Shown piece after piece: positions 25,067-33,380 of a stretch of DNA of 64,000 nucleotides. Every line of letters starts with the position of its first letter. Within the stretch, counting starts at the first letter, position 1. A model generated the notes under the pieces. That model had not been told where the DNA came from, did no database searches, and worked only from the letters and a program-made list of their open reading frames with translations. The stretch comes from Planctomycetota bacterium (GTDB lineage: Bacteria; Planctomycetota; Phycisphaerae; Tepidisphaerales; Tepidisphaeraceae), in the NCBI GenBank assembly GCA_026693085.1, contig JAPLNB010000147.1, positions 1-64,000 of the forward strand, read 5' to 3'. Made by a program: the position numbers and the translations under genes.

Positions 25067-26248
25067 CTATTTCGCTCCGTCGCGGCGGGCAAAACGCTGT
25101 TCGATTGACGGGGCAACCGCCCCCGCCAACGCCAACGCCAGGTACGCTGCGTACGCCGCCGAAAGGTACAACTGGCACGCGGTCGTCAGCAAGCCCACGA
25201 CCATCGCAAATACGACGCGGCTCCTTCGGCCAACCGGGCAGACCGATTTGCTGCTGGCGATGAAAAACGCCATCAGCAGCACCGGCGAAGCCATCATCTC
25301 ATAGCTCGCAAAGGTGATTGCGGCTGCCCAGTCAACGTGGGCCCCCGGCATCAGCACCCCCGGCAGAACCGCGAACCCCGCAAATGCCACCAGCACGATG
25401 ATCAGCGGCACCCGATAGTCGATCAGCCCGCGATACAGCAGGACCAACCCGCCGACGATCACCGCGATGCTCGAGCTGGCGCCGATCGGCCCCGGATGCC
25501 CGCCCACCACCAGGTTCTCCAGCGGCGGCATGTGGTCCCGCAACATCGCTTCCATCGGCATCGCCGCGCGATGCATCGGCCGCCCTTGCGTGTAGTTCGA
25601 CAGCCGCTGCGACGCCGGCGACTCAACGTACAACGCGTCGTATTCCGACTTGCCCGACAGCGAGATCCACGGCTGCTGCGGCGATTCGCTTTCGCTGCCG
25701 GGCGGCCCGACGTCCGCCAAGTCTCCGGTGAACATATGTGACCGATGCAGGACCACATGCGGCGCCATCGCATATCCGAAGCACGCCGCCAGCAGTAGAT
25801 ACGTCAACAGAAGCGGGTGCATCCGCGAAAACCCGATGCCCCCCTGCGCCCAAAGCAGCATCGCCAGCAGCAGCCCCGCTGCCGGCGCCAGCGGCCAGAT
25901 CGCCGGGCTCCCCATCGATCCAAAACCGCTGCTCAGGAGCAGGTGCGGCGGAAGCATCATCCCCAGCAGCATCGCCAGCCACATCGCGTGCGGCCAATGC
26001 AGCGATGCGCCCCTCGCGCCGGTCTGCCGCCAGATCAACACGCCCAACGCCGCCGATGCCATCACCAGCGCCACCACCTCAATCCCCCGCCATCCGTACA
26101 GCCACAGCCCCGAGCACAGCGGAAATGCCAGCCCCAGCATGTGAAGCAGGTAATACTCCGCCAAACGGTTGCGGCGGGGGACTGGCGTACGCCTGGCCTT
26201 GGCCAAGCGGGCGCCGGAACGGCCGAACTTCGGTAAAATCAGCTTCAC
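25067..26248 (-). CDS. RnfD-like membrane subunit lacking the covalent-flavin motif
   Basis: The 393-residue polytopic protein has about ten hydrophobic helices arranged as in the RnfD/NqrB family. The hallmark GGHPGPIGASSSIAVIVGGLVLLYRG (family form G.hpGS.GE.s..aiLiGg) lies near residue 250. The preceding SGAT segment, where RnfD carries covalent FMN on Thr, is absent. The GE of the family motif is also changed (GPIGAS). It overlaps the RnfC-like gene by four bases, so the two are one operon. No rnfA, B, E or G lies nearby. Function as an ion pump is therefore doubtful. Confidence 0.8.
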   Translation of the reverse strand: MKLILPKFGRSGARLAKARRTPVPRRNRLAEYYLLHMLGLAFPLCSGLWLYGWRGIEVVALVMASAALGVLIWRQTGARGASLHWPHAMWLAMLLGMMLPPHLLLSSGFGSMGSPAIWPLAPAAGLLLAMLLWAQGGIGFSRMHPLLLTYLLLAACFGYAMAPHVVLHRSHMFTGDLADVGPPGSESESPQQPWISLSGKSEYDALYVESPASQRLSNYTQGRPMHRAAMPMEAMLRDHMPPLENLVVGGHPGPIGASSSIAVIVGGLVLLYRGLIDYRVPLIIVLVAFAGFAVLPGVLMPGAHVDWAAAITFASYEMMASPVLLMAFFIASSKSVCPVGRRSRVVFAMVVGLLTTACQLYLSAAYAAYLALALAGAVAPSIEQRFARRDGAK

Positions 26249-27555
26249 GCGTTCTTCAACCTACGGATCGCAAGCAACAGTGGCAACTGCGACGGGCATA
26301 CAGAACGGCAGATTCCACATTCGATGCACCACCCGATCCCGGCCCGCTCCGCCTGTTGCGGGTCCTCTTGGTGTGCCGCCTCGGCAATCCACGCCGGCTC
26401 CACGCCCATCGGGCAGTGCTCGGCGCACCACCAGCAGCGCGTGCACGGCCCGCAGATTGACCCAGGTTCCATCGGCATCACCTGTAGTTGCAGCTCTGCG
26501 GCAGCAATCACCGCGTCGGCCGGCAGCTCGATCTGCCGCAACATGTGCCCCGCACAGATCACCAGCCCCTCCGCCTTGATCCCCAGCCAGTTCAGAACTT
26601 CCCGGATGCTCATGCCCACCGTTGCCAGGAGGTAATGCGTTCGCCCCTGCACTCGATCATGCACCGCCAGCGGCACGCGCAGCATCGCGCGACGGTGCAC
26701 CATGAATTCGCCCATTGAAAACGCCGCCGCACCGTCCAGCAGCAGCACGCCCTTCTCCACCGGCGATTGCCCAGGACGCAGCGGTCGCCTGAACAATGCC
26801 CGCAGCAGCAGCGCGGGCGCCGTCTGCGGGTAATACTCGGCGACTGCAACGATCCGCCCGTTGATATGCCCCACAGCCTGCTCCAGCGGCTGCCGAAGCG
26901 CCGCCGACCAACCCTGGCCGATCGCGAACACCGGCTGCCTTGCCGACAGCAGCTTCGCCAATCGCCCAACCGCTGCCGCGATCAGATCCGCCCCATGTTG
27001 CACCAGCACCGCGTTCAGCCGCAACTGCGCGTCATCATCAACCAGATTGCACACCACGGTGTCCGCCGAACGCCGCGCAAGCTGCGTGAACTGGCCCAAC
27101 AGATCCGGGCAAACCATCCGATCCGCCCACACTCCGCCCTGGCGCATCAGACTCGTCCAATGCGCAATATCCTCGGCTTCCCGTGCCGCCGCAGCCGGTA
27201 GGGGGGTGACACCAAGGCTCAATTGCGGCTCCGCTCCGTCTTCATTGTCGTCAATCGTCGGCAATACCTCGATGCTGACCGCCGGCACCTGACGCCCGTT
27301 CGTCAGCGTTGCCTGCACCACGCCAAGCACCCGCCCGTCCGCTGGCGCCACCGCCACTGCATCGCCATCCACCAGCGACTCGCCCATCGCCACCCGCGTC
27401 CCCGCCGCCTTCGCGCGCACGCTCCCCGCGTCGCAACCGACCACTGGCACGTCCAGACGCACCCCCAGCGGCACCACCTCCAGGCTCCCCAATGGGTCTG
27501 GCGGCTGCGATTCACACACGGAAGTCCCGCGGCTTGTGGGTTGGGTTCGTGTCAT
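26245..27555 (-). CDS. RnfC-like ferredoxin-domain subunit without GGAGFPT flavin motif
   Basis: The 436-residue protein starts with the RnfC-N barrel-like region. A sandwich-hybrid segment (DAGSVRAKAAGTRVAMGESLVDGDAVAVAPADG) follows. The C-terminus carries two [4Fe-4S] motifs: CTRCWWCAEHCP (with an extra upstream Cys) and CIECGICRSVCP. In canonical RnfC the NADH/FMN site includes GGAGFPT and a GAECEPY strand; both are replaced here (RQGGVWADRM, VVCNLVDDDAQ). The iron-sulfur wiring is kept but the hydride site seems lost, so its electron donor is unknown. Four-base overlap with the RnfD-like gene. Confidence 0.8.
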   Translation of the reverse strand: MTRTQPTSRGTSVCESQPPDPLGSLEVVPLGVRLDVPVVGCDAGSVRAKAAGTRVAMGESLVDGDAVAVAPADGRVLGVVQATLTNGRQVPAVSIEVLPTIDDNEDGAEPQLSLGVTPLPAAAAREAEDIAHWTSLMRQGGVWADRMVCPDLLGQFTQLARRSADTVVCNLVDDDAQLRLNAVLVQHGADLIAAAVGRLAKLLSARQPVFAIGQGWSAALRQPLEQAVGHINGRIVAVAEYYPQTAPALLLRALFRRPLRPGQSPVEKGVLLLDGAAAFSMGEFMVHRRAMLRVPLAVHDRVQGRTHYLLATVGMSIREVLNWLGIKAEGLVICAGHMLRQIELPADAVIAAAELQLQVMPMEPGSICGPCTRCWWCAEHCPMGVEPAWIAEAAHQEDPQQAERAGIGWCIECGICRSVCPSQLPLLLAIRRLKNA

Positions 27556-27600
27556 CCGAACGACTCTGATCCAGCCAATCGCCCGATCGCCGCCAGAGCA

Positions 27601-28431
27601 TCACACTCCCAGCGGAATGGCATTCCTCTGACAGATCGCCTTGAGCGCATCGGCGGCCACTTTGAACATCCCCGGCCCGCTGAACCCGCTGAACTGGCCC
27701 GCTGCCGCCAAATGCGGCTCGAGCGTCAGGAATCCGCGGTAACCGCTCTTGTATGCATCCGCGACAATCGGCTCGATTTGCCCATCGCCCTTGCCCGCCG
27801 GCACCATTCCGCCGTCCGACATCCGCGCGTCCTTCACATGGATATGCACCGTGAATGGCTTCAACTGCGGCCAGTTATCGAGCGGATGCTGCTTCGCCAC
27901 GACAAAGTTCGCAAAGTCAAACGCGTTGCGCAGCTTCGGCGAGTTGATCGTCTTCAACAGATCCAGGCACTCCGCGGCTCGCTCGCCGTAGATGTCGGCC
28001 TCATTCTCATGCACCAGCGTGACATTCCGCCCGTTCACGTAATCCGCCTTCGCCTGCATCCGCCGCATCACCTCGTCCCGGTGCTGCCGCATCTGCTGCC
28101 CCTTTTCTGGCGGATAATAGCTGAAAATCCGCAGCAGCCCGGCCCCGAAAAACTCCGCCAGGTCCACCGCATGCTTGAACCGGTCGAAATGCGCCGGCCA
28201 CGCATCGTTGATCTTCACCTTCCCGATCGGGCTGCCGATGCACGCCACCGCCATCCCGTTCGCGGACAGCCTGGTGCGGATCTCATTGCACATCGCCTTG
28301 TCGAAATCCATCACGTTCTTGTTGCTCACCCCGCGCAGCTCGAAATAGTGGATGTCGTTCTCTTTGCAGACCCGAATCTGCTCGTCGAGGTCTGGCGAAA
28401 TCTCATCGGCGAACGCGGCCAATTTCAACAT
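27601..28431 (-). CDS. Sugar phosphate isomerase/epimerase (xylose isomerase-like TIM barrel)
   Basis: The 276-residue AP-endonuclease-2-like barrel shows the metal ligands expected for the family: an early FELRGVSNKN, VHENEADIYG (Glu ~144), FDFANF (Asp ~170), HIHVKDA (His ~200) and TLEPHL (Glu ~240), with PAGKGDG preceding. Start has AGGAG upstream. Many planctomycete paralogues act on inositol- or sugar-acid-type substrates; the substrate here is unknown. It lies 45 bp upstream of the rnfC-like gene on the same strand but shows no functional tie to it. Confidence 0.88.
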   Translation of the reverse strand: MLKLAAFADEISPDLDEQIRVCKENDIHYFELRGVSNKNVMDFDKAMCNEIRTRLSANGMAVACIGSPIGKVKINDAWPAHFDRFKHAVDLAEFFGAGLLRIFSYYPPEKGQQMRQHRDEVMRRMQAKADYVNGRNVTLVHENEADIYGERAAECLDLLKTINSPKLRNAFDFANFVVAKQHPLDNWPQLKPFTVHIHVKDARMSDGGMVPAGKGDGQIEPIVADAYKSGYRGFLTLEPHLAAAGQFSGFSGPGMFKVAADALKAICQRNAIPLGV

Positions 28432-28510
28432 GAATTCTCCTGTGAATGCGATGGTGCCCGCATTGTAGATCCCGACCGGATTGCGTCAATCCAAAGCCCG
28501 GCCCCGAACC

Positions 28511-28732
28511 CTATCCGATGAACGGCAGTGCCACCACCGTGCCCACGCGCATCGCCCCTTCCGCCGGGATACGCACCTTGCTGGCCAGTGAGCAGAACGG
28601 CTTCTTCACATGCCCCAGACCGATCTCCGCATACTCCGCCTGCGGCTGGCCAAACGTGCTGACAATCACAATGTCCCCGTAAGACTGTCGCTCAGCGCCA
28701 ACCTGTTCATGCGGGGCGTGAAGGGGGTCCAT
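28511..28732 (-). CDS. Small hypothetical protein downstream of metallothionein
   Basis: A 73-residue frame with coherent high-GC codon use begins MDPLHAPHEQ and ends GTVVALPFIG. It starts 18 bp after the metallothionein stop on the same strand. It has one Cys and no recognised domain. No Shine-Dalgarno is visible, so translation might depend on the upstream gene. Confidence 0.45.
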   Translation of the reverse strand: MDPLHAPHEQVGAERQSYGDIVIVSTFGQPQAEYAEIGLGHVKKPFCSLASKVRIPAEGAMRVGTVVALPFIG

Positions 28733-28750
28733 AACGGATTGGCTGATCGC

Positions 28751-28915
28751 CTATTCCTCGTCGTCGCAACGGTCATGAACGCAAACGCATGTCGTTTCAG
28801 TGCATTCATAAGCGCAGGTCTCACCGCAATAGATCTTGCCACCACGCTCAATGCCACTGCCCGCCGCGACCATGCAGAAACAACTCGGACAAGCACATTT
28901 CACCGGCTCGGCCAT
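28751..28915 (-). CDS. Bacterial metallothionein (54 aa)
   Basis: The 54-residue Cys-rich protein has 11 Cys spaced as in the SmtA/BmtA family: CACPSCFC near the N-terminus, KIYCGETCAYECTE in the middle, and TTCVCVHDRC at the end, with aromatic/His residues beside the middle cluster. These sequester Zn, Cd or Cu as thiolate clusters in the cytoplasm. ATG 28915 has TGAGGTGA just upstream. The first cluster CxCxxCxC and the GK.YC..tCA core are diagnostic. No SmtB/ArsR regulator gene adjoins it. Confidence 0.9.
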   Translation of the reverse strand: MAEPVKCACPSCFCMVAAGSGIERGGKIYCGETCAYECTETTCVCVHDRCDDEE

Positions 28916-29049
28916 ACGTCACCTCAGGTAACACATTCTCCGGTTGCCGCCAGGAAGGGTCAAATGGAAATCGCAGATTCCGCAGTCTCCAACCTCTTGG
29001 CATTTCCCCCAAAGTCAAAGGTAGGCTAGAATGGGTATAGTTAGGGATT

Positions 29050-29070
29050 GGCCGATCCCTATAATCGGCC
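29050..29070. promoter_or_regulatory. Inverted repeat over a TATAAT box upstream of the UVR gene
   Basis: GGCCGAT (29050-29056) and ATCGGCC (29064-29070) are perfect inverted arms around a TATAAT at 29060-29065. A good -35 box is not visible. It could be an operator-covered promoter for the gene at 29155. Confidence 0.35.
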
Positions 29071-29154
29071 GGGCAAGCTGGGGCTAAACCCCTCAGAGAG
29101 CCAGGGATATCGGTTACAGCTTGCCCCGAAGTGGCATTGAACGGAACATGGTTT

Positions 29155-29967
29155 ATGCACGAAGAAAAAAAACCATCGGAGAGAGGCTATGCCAGGTATC
29201 TGAGCAAGGATATCACTCCGATCCTCAAGGACTGGGAGCACGAACCGGGCACCATCAACGTACGCAGGATCGTCGGTCTCGACGGGGTGCCCAAACTCCA
29301 GATGCGCCTCGATCTGGGCCTCATGCAGATGGAAATGGATGGCCGCCCCGATGGCCGCCGTCCGCACGGCTGCGAGTCGCTCCTTGAGTACTTCGAAAAA
29401 CGCCTGCGCGAATACCGCCGTAAGAACGGCAACGAAATGGCCTTTCACCTCACGCCCGCTCAGTGCCAATCCCTCCGCGAAGAGGCCCTGATGTACTTCC
29501 ACCGCTACCTCGGCCTCTTCGTCCTCGGCGAATACCCCGCCGTTGCCCGCGATACCCAGCGAAACCTCCGCGTCCTCGACCTCTGCAGCAGATACGCCGT
29601 CGATGACCAGGACCGCCTCGTCCTCGAACAATACCGCCCTTACATCCTCATGATGCACACCCGGTCGCTTGCCTCCATCGACTACAACTCCGGCAATTAC
29701 AGAGAGGCCATGGCCATCGTCAAGAATGGCCTTAAGGATCTGAAGAGTTTCTTCCACCGCTTCGGCCAAGACCAAGCCTACAAGCATGCCAGCGAAGTCA
29801 GAATGCTCAAGCGTTTCGGCCGAGAAATCTGCGACAAACTGCCCATCGACCCCGTCCGAAAACTGAGCCGCGAACTTGAGCGGGCCGTCAAATTCGAGCG
29901 TTATGAAGAAGCCGCCCGCCTCCGCGACGAAATCGAACGCCTCAAGCCGGGCGAGCAGCAGGCCTGA
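29155..29967 (+). CDS. UVR-motif protein, planctomycete hypothetical
   Basis: The 270-residue mostly helical protein ends in a UvrB/UvrC interaction motif (ELERAVKFERYEEAARLRDEIERLK, ~240-264). The rest (FHLTPAQCQSLREEALMYFHRYLGLFVLGEY, TRSLASIDYNSGNYREAMAIVKNG) reads as helical pairs and resembles no enzyme I know. ATG 29155 is preferred over GTG 29131, which adds eight non-conserved residues. The UVR motif also occurs in McsA and Clp partners, so a role in DNA repair is only one option. A large hairpin follows. Confidence 0.7.
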   Translation: MHEEKKPSERGYARYLSKDITPILKDWEHEPGTINVRRIVGLDGVPKLQMRLDLGLMQMEMDGRPDGRRPHGCESLLEYFEKRLREYRRKNGNEMAFHLTPAQCQSLREEALMYFHRYLGLFVLGEYPAVARDTQRNLRVLDLCSRYAVDDQDRLVLEQYRPYILMMHTRSLASIDYNSGNYREAMAIVKNGLKDLKSFFHRFGQDQAYKHASEVRMLKRFGREICDKLPIDPVRKLSRELERAVKFERYEEAARLRDEIERLKPGEQQA

Positions 29968-29979
29968 ACAGAACCCAAG

Positions 29980-30037
29980 AGCGAGGAACGATGAACGATG
30001 AATAAAGCGCATCGCTCCCTGTTCATCGTTCCTCGCT
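29980..30037. repeat. Long inverted repeat between UVR gene and kinase-like gene
   Basis: A perfect 17-bp stem (29980-29996 with 30021-30037) encloses a 24-nt loop. The arm contains the tandem unit CGATGAACGATGAA, and its right side runs on into TTATCGTTTATCGTT. It may act as a terminator or belong to a dispersed palindromic family. Confidence 0.7.
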
Positions 30038-30058
30038 TATCGTTTATCGTTATGCCTT

Positions 30059-31144
30059 ATGAGAGTCATCGTCACCGGACAAGTCGGCGTAGACAAAGGG
30101 CCGTATCTCGAGCATCTGGCAGAGATCGCCCGCCAAGACCACCACGAGGTAAAAGTTTTCCACGTCGGCCAGATGATGTATGAGGAAGCGCCCGATGTCC
30201 CGCCCGGCCGCATCCTCAATCTTCCCATCACTCGCCTGACCACGCTCCGCCGCGCCGTTTTCAAGGAAATCCTCCGCCAGTCACAGAACCACGAGCACAT
30301 CGTCGTCAACACCCACGCCACCTTCCGCTGGCGCCACGGCCTCTTCGCCGCTTTCGATTTCGACCAGATCACCGCCTTCAACGCCGACCTCTACATCACC
30401 CTCGTCGATAATGCCGAAAGCGTCCACCAACGCCTCGCCCGCGATCACGACATCGAGCACACCCTCAAGGACATCATGGTCTGGCGAGAAGAGGAACTCC
30501 TTGCCACTGAAATCCTCGCCAACATCGCCAAAGGCTACGGCCATTTCTACATGATCAGCCGCGGCCGAAGCATCCTCACCGCGCCCACCATCCACCGCCT
30601 CATGTTCGAACCCCAGCGAAAAAGGGTCTACCTCTCCTTCCCCATGAGCCACGTCATGGAACTGCCCAACACCCTGGCCGAGATCGAAAGCTTCAAGACC
30701 GCCGTCCACCAGCACTTCACCTGCTTCGACCCCGGCGACGTGGACGAATATCTGCTCTACATCGCCGCTGACAGAGCCGAGCAACAGGGCAAAACCACCA
30801 TCGATGTCCAGGCCGCCGACGGCCCCATCACCCTCAAGACCGCCGACGTCCTCCAGATTTCCGGCGACATCATGGGCCAGATCTATGCCCGCGATTTCAA
30901 GATGATCGACCAGTCCGACATGATCATCAGCCTCATCCCCGAGCTGGCCCAAGGCCGCCCCGCCCTCTCCAGCGGCGTCGAACGCGAGTTGCATCATGCC
31001 TACGAAGGCGGCAAAGAAGTCTACGTCGTCTGGGCCTGCAAAGCCTCCCCCTCGCCCTTCATCACCGAAACCGCTACCCGCGTGTTCCGCACGACGGCGG
31101 AGGCGATCGAGTATTTTAAGAGCAAAGGCTACATCGGTCACTGA
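30059..31144 (+). CDS. Degenerate P-loop kinase-like / nucleoside deoxyribosyltransferase-like fusion
   Basis: The 361-residue protein combines two parts. Residues 1-~190 look like an archaeal-type adenylate kinase (VIVTGQVGVDKG, IVVNTHATFRWRHG, YITLVDNAESVHQRL, with a LID-like EEELLATEI), but the P-loop reads GQVGVDKG, lacking the Ser/Thr after Lys. Residues ~195-361 resemble nucleoside 2-deoxyribosyltransferases (VYLSFPMSHV, then SDMIISLIPEL, LSSGVERELHHAYEGGKEVYVVW), where the Asp/Glu surround the sugar site. A nucleotide-binding or salvage role is inferred. It is one base upstream of a small membrane protein gene. Confidence 0.7.
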   Translation: MRVIVTGQVGVDKGPYLEHLAEIARQDHHEVKVFHVGQMMYEEAPDVPPGRILNLPITRLTTLRRAVFKEILRQSQNHEHIVVNTHATFRWRHGLFAAFDFDQITAFNADLYITLVDNAESVHQRLARDHDIEHTLKDIMVWREEELLATEILANIAKGYGHFYMISRGRSILTAPTIHRLMFEPQRKRVYLSFPMSHVMELPNTLAEIESFKTAVHQHFTCFDPGDVDEYLLYIAADRAEQQGKTTIDVQAADGPITLKTADVLQISGDIMGQIYARDFKMIDQSDMIISLIPELAQGRPALSSGVERELHHAYEGGKEVYVVWACKASPSPFITETATRVFRTTAEAIEYFKSKGYIGH

Positions 31145-31145
31145 T

Positions 31146-31514
31146 ATGGCCGAGAACCTCCCCATCCTCGACTATAGGGCGAACCCCACCGCGCAAGCGC
31201 GGCGCGGGCTCTATCACGCTGCGATGTGCTGCGTCGTCGTTCCTTTGGTGGCCGGTGTTGGGAGTCTTATTCTCACGGCCCTTTTTCCCGACATTTGGAT
31301 CTTTCGCCTGATCGTGTTATTCACCCTTGTCGCCGCCGGCCCCCTCTCCGTGGGCATCGGGGGCGTCTGCCTTTGGGCGTATCTGCGAGAAGCCCGCCGC
31401 TCCCCCTCTGCCGATCACGATCTACTTACACGACAGCGCCGGCTAGTGATCGAACTGATCGTCATCGACTTTGTCGCGGCCTTTGTTTGCACCGTGGTCG
31501 GGATCGTACTGTAG
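31146..31514 (+). CDS. Small membrane protein, unknown function
   Basis: The 122-residue protein starts MAENLPILDYRANP at ATG 31146, one base after the preceding stop. It has three hydrophobic segments (CCVVVPLVAGVGSLILTALF, FRLIVLFTLVAAGPLSVGIGGVCLW, LVIELIVIDFVAAFVCTVVGIVL). No family is recognised. It is probably co-transcribed with the kinase-like gene upstream and the LOG gene downstream. Confidence 0.7.
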   Translation: MAENLPILDYRANPTAQARRGLYHAAMCCVVVPLVAGVGSLILTALFPDIWIFRLIVLFTLVAAGPLSVGIGGVCLWAYLREARRSPSADHDLLTRQRRLVIELIVIDFVAAFVCTVVGIVL

Positions 31515-31566
31515 GGCCGGCATCGGTCCGACTGCCCGAGATCTTCTGGACATCAAAGGACGACCC

Positions 31567-32163
31567 GTGATCCGTTCTGTTACCGTCTACTGCTCCTCCA
31601 GCCGCCACGTCGATGGCGTGTACCTTGCCGCCGCCGATGCACTCGGCCGCGGCATCGCACGCTGCGGATGGTCACTCGTTTACGGCGGCAACTACATCGG
31701 CTGTATGGCTGCCCTGGCCGACGGCGCCCGCGCCGCCAACGGCAAAGTCGTCGGCATCACCCCCCAATTCCTCGCCGACAAGGGCCTTGCCGACCACCAG
31801 TGTGCCGAACTGCTCATCACCCCAGACATCTCCCAACGCAAAGTCCTCATGGCATTCCGCGGCGACGCGTTCATCGCACTTCCCGGCGGCATCGGAACAC
31901 TCGAAGAAGTCTTCGAGATCCTCGTCGGCCGATACCTCGGCTGCCACACCAAGCCCATCGTCCTGCTCAGCATCGAACGCTTCTACGAGCCGCTGCTGAG
32001 CCTGCTTCGGCACGGCCTCGACCTCAAATTCAACCGCGACGGACTCCTCGATCTGCTCCACGTCACCGACAACGTCGAATCCGCACTGACCTATCTCCAG
32101 CAGCAGAGCAACCTTCCTCAATCCCCGCCTCCGGCGCAGACGCGCCTGCCTCGTATCGAGTAG
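31567..32163 (+). CDS. LOG-family nucleotide phosphoribohydrolase
   Basis: The 198-residue protein carries the LOG/TIGR00730 signatures GGNYIGCMAALADGA (phosphate-binding loop) and PGGIGTLEEVFEIL (catalytic PGGxGTxxE). These enzymes hydrolyse nucleoside monophosphates such as AMP or cytokinin nucleotides to base and ribose phosphate. GTG 31567 is favoured by AAAGGA just upstream and by the family N-terminus (SVTVYCSSSRHVDGVY). The nearby deoxyribosyltransferase-like fusion suggests a small nucleotide-salvage neighbourhood. Confidence 0.88.
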   Translation: MIRSVTVYCSSSRHVDGVYLAAADALGRGIARCGWSLVYGGNYIGCMAALADGARAANGKVVGITPQFLADKGLADHQCAELLITPDISQRKVLMAFRGDAFIALPGGIGTLEEVFEILVGRYLGCHTKPIVLLSIERFYEPLLSLLRHGLDLKFNRDGLLDLLHVTDNVESALTYLQQQSNLPQSPPPAQTRLPRIE

Positions 32164-32178
32164 AATCACCCACTTGCT

Positions 32179-33357
32179 ATGTGGACCAGGGAAACGAGCG
32201 ACCGGCTGCCGTTCTATGCATCGCTGGTGGTGCATGCGCTGCTGCTCTTCGTATTGCTCAGGCACGAATTAAACATTCCGATCTACCTGCCTGCGCTGCC
32301 CGGCAACGAAGCTGGCAAACCCGGCCTTTTTTTCGTCATCCAACTGCCAGCCGACCTCATCAAGCCCTCAGCCGTCGAAGATGAGCGAAACCGCTTCGGC
32401 GAGCCGGATGGAAAAGGCATCGCCACCAGTTCCTCGCCCGGCGAACAGTTGATGATGGGCAAGGAGGCCGACCAAGACCAGCCCTGGCTCAGCCGCGATC
32501 CCGAAGGCCCCGGCCCGATGCCCGACGAACCCTCTTTCTCCACCGCGCTCCCCGGCGACGGCGGCTCCGGTGGCGCCCGCGGCGGTGGGGGGGGGAAACG
32601 CCAGATCGCAACAGCCCTGTCCGACCCCACGGACAGCGTCGCCCCTCTAGGCACCGGCCCCGACGAGTCGACCCGTCCACCCTCACCTCGCATCGTCCTG
32701 ATCCGCCCCGCGATTATCCTGGCACCCCCGCCTCCACCCCCGCCTCCGCCGCCAACGGTCGAGCCAATCGGTATCACTGTCGCCGACGCCACAACCCGCC
32801 CGACCGATCCCCCGCCTCCCACCACGCGCCCCGCCAACTCCGTTGCTGTCGCCGCCATCATTCCCCCCGCGGTCGCCGTCATTCCACCCTCGCCTCGACC
32901 GTCAGCAGCCCAATCGTCCCCCCCATCTCCGCCAAACCAACCCACCGCCCCGCCTGGCCCCGCTGGCTCCGGACGCCCAGGCCCCAGAGCCCCCGCTGCC
33001 GACCCCGCACCCATGAGCGATCGGGAATCCGACCCCTTCGCCCGCGTCGGCAGCGTCACCGTGCGGGCCGGCAAGGTCGACGCTCGTCTCGGCCGCGCCT
33101 CAAAGCTCATCAAGCCGCGTATCACCACCAAGGGCGAGTTGGACCTGATCTCCACCATCGACCCCAGTGTCATCCTCAAGGTCACTCTCGACGCCACCGG
33201 CAAAGTGACCGACGTTGATGTCCTCAAATCCAGCGGCAGCAACGAAATTGACCTCCCCGCCAAACTCGCCCTCTACAAATCCTGGATCGAGCCCGGCAAA
33301 GACAAAGCCGGCAAGCCGGCGCCGGATGTGATCGTCGTCCGTTTCAACTGGAAATAG
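32179..33357 (+). CDS. TonB-like periplasm-spanning protein
   Basis: The 392-residue protein has one N-terminal TM (FYASLVVHALLLFVLLRH, ~12-29), a long Pro/Thr/Ala-rich spacer (~170-290, including an eight-proline run) and a C-terminal domain (~315-392) with SVILKVTLDATGKVTDVDVLKSSGSNEID and VIVVRFNWK, the fold pattern of TonB C-termini. It would couple inner-membrane energy to outer-membrane receptors, but no ExbB/ExbD or receptor gene is nearby. Confidence 0.75.
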   Translation: MWTRETSDRLPFYASLVVHALLLFVLLRHELNIPIYLPALPGNEAGKPGLFFVIQLPADLIKPSAVEDERNRFGEPDGKGIATSSSPGEQLMMGKEADQDQPWLSRDPEGPGPMPDEPSFSTALPGDGGSGGARGGGGGKRQIATALSDPTDSVAPLGTGPDESTRPPSPRIVLIRPAIILAPPPPPPPPPPTVEPIGITVADATTRPTDPPPPTTRPANSVAVAAIIPPAVAVIPPSPRPSAAQSSPPSPPNQPTAPPGPAGSGRPGPRAPAADPAPMSDRESDPFARVGSVTVRAGKVDARLGRASKLIKPRITTKGELDLISTIDPSVILKVTLDATGKVTDVDVLKSSGSNEIDLPAKLALYKSWIEPGKDKAGKPAPDVIVVRFNWK

Positions 33358-33380
33358 CCCCGCCAACGCGCCCGATCCCC

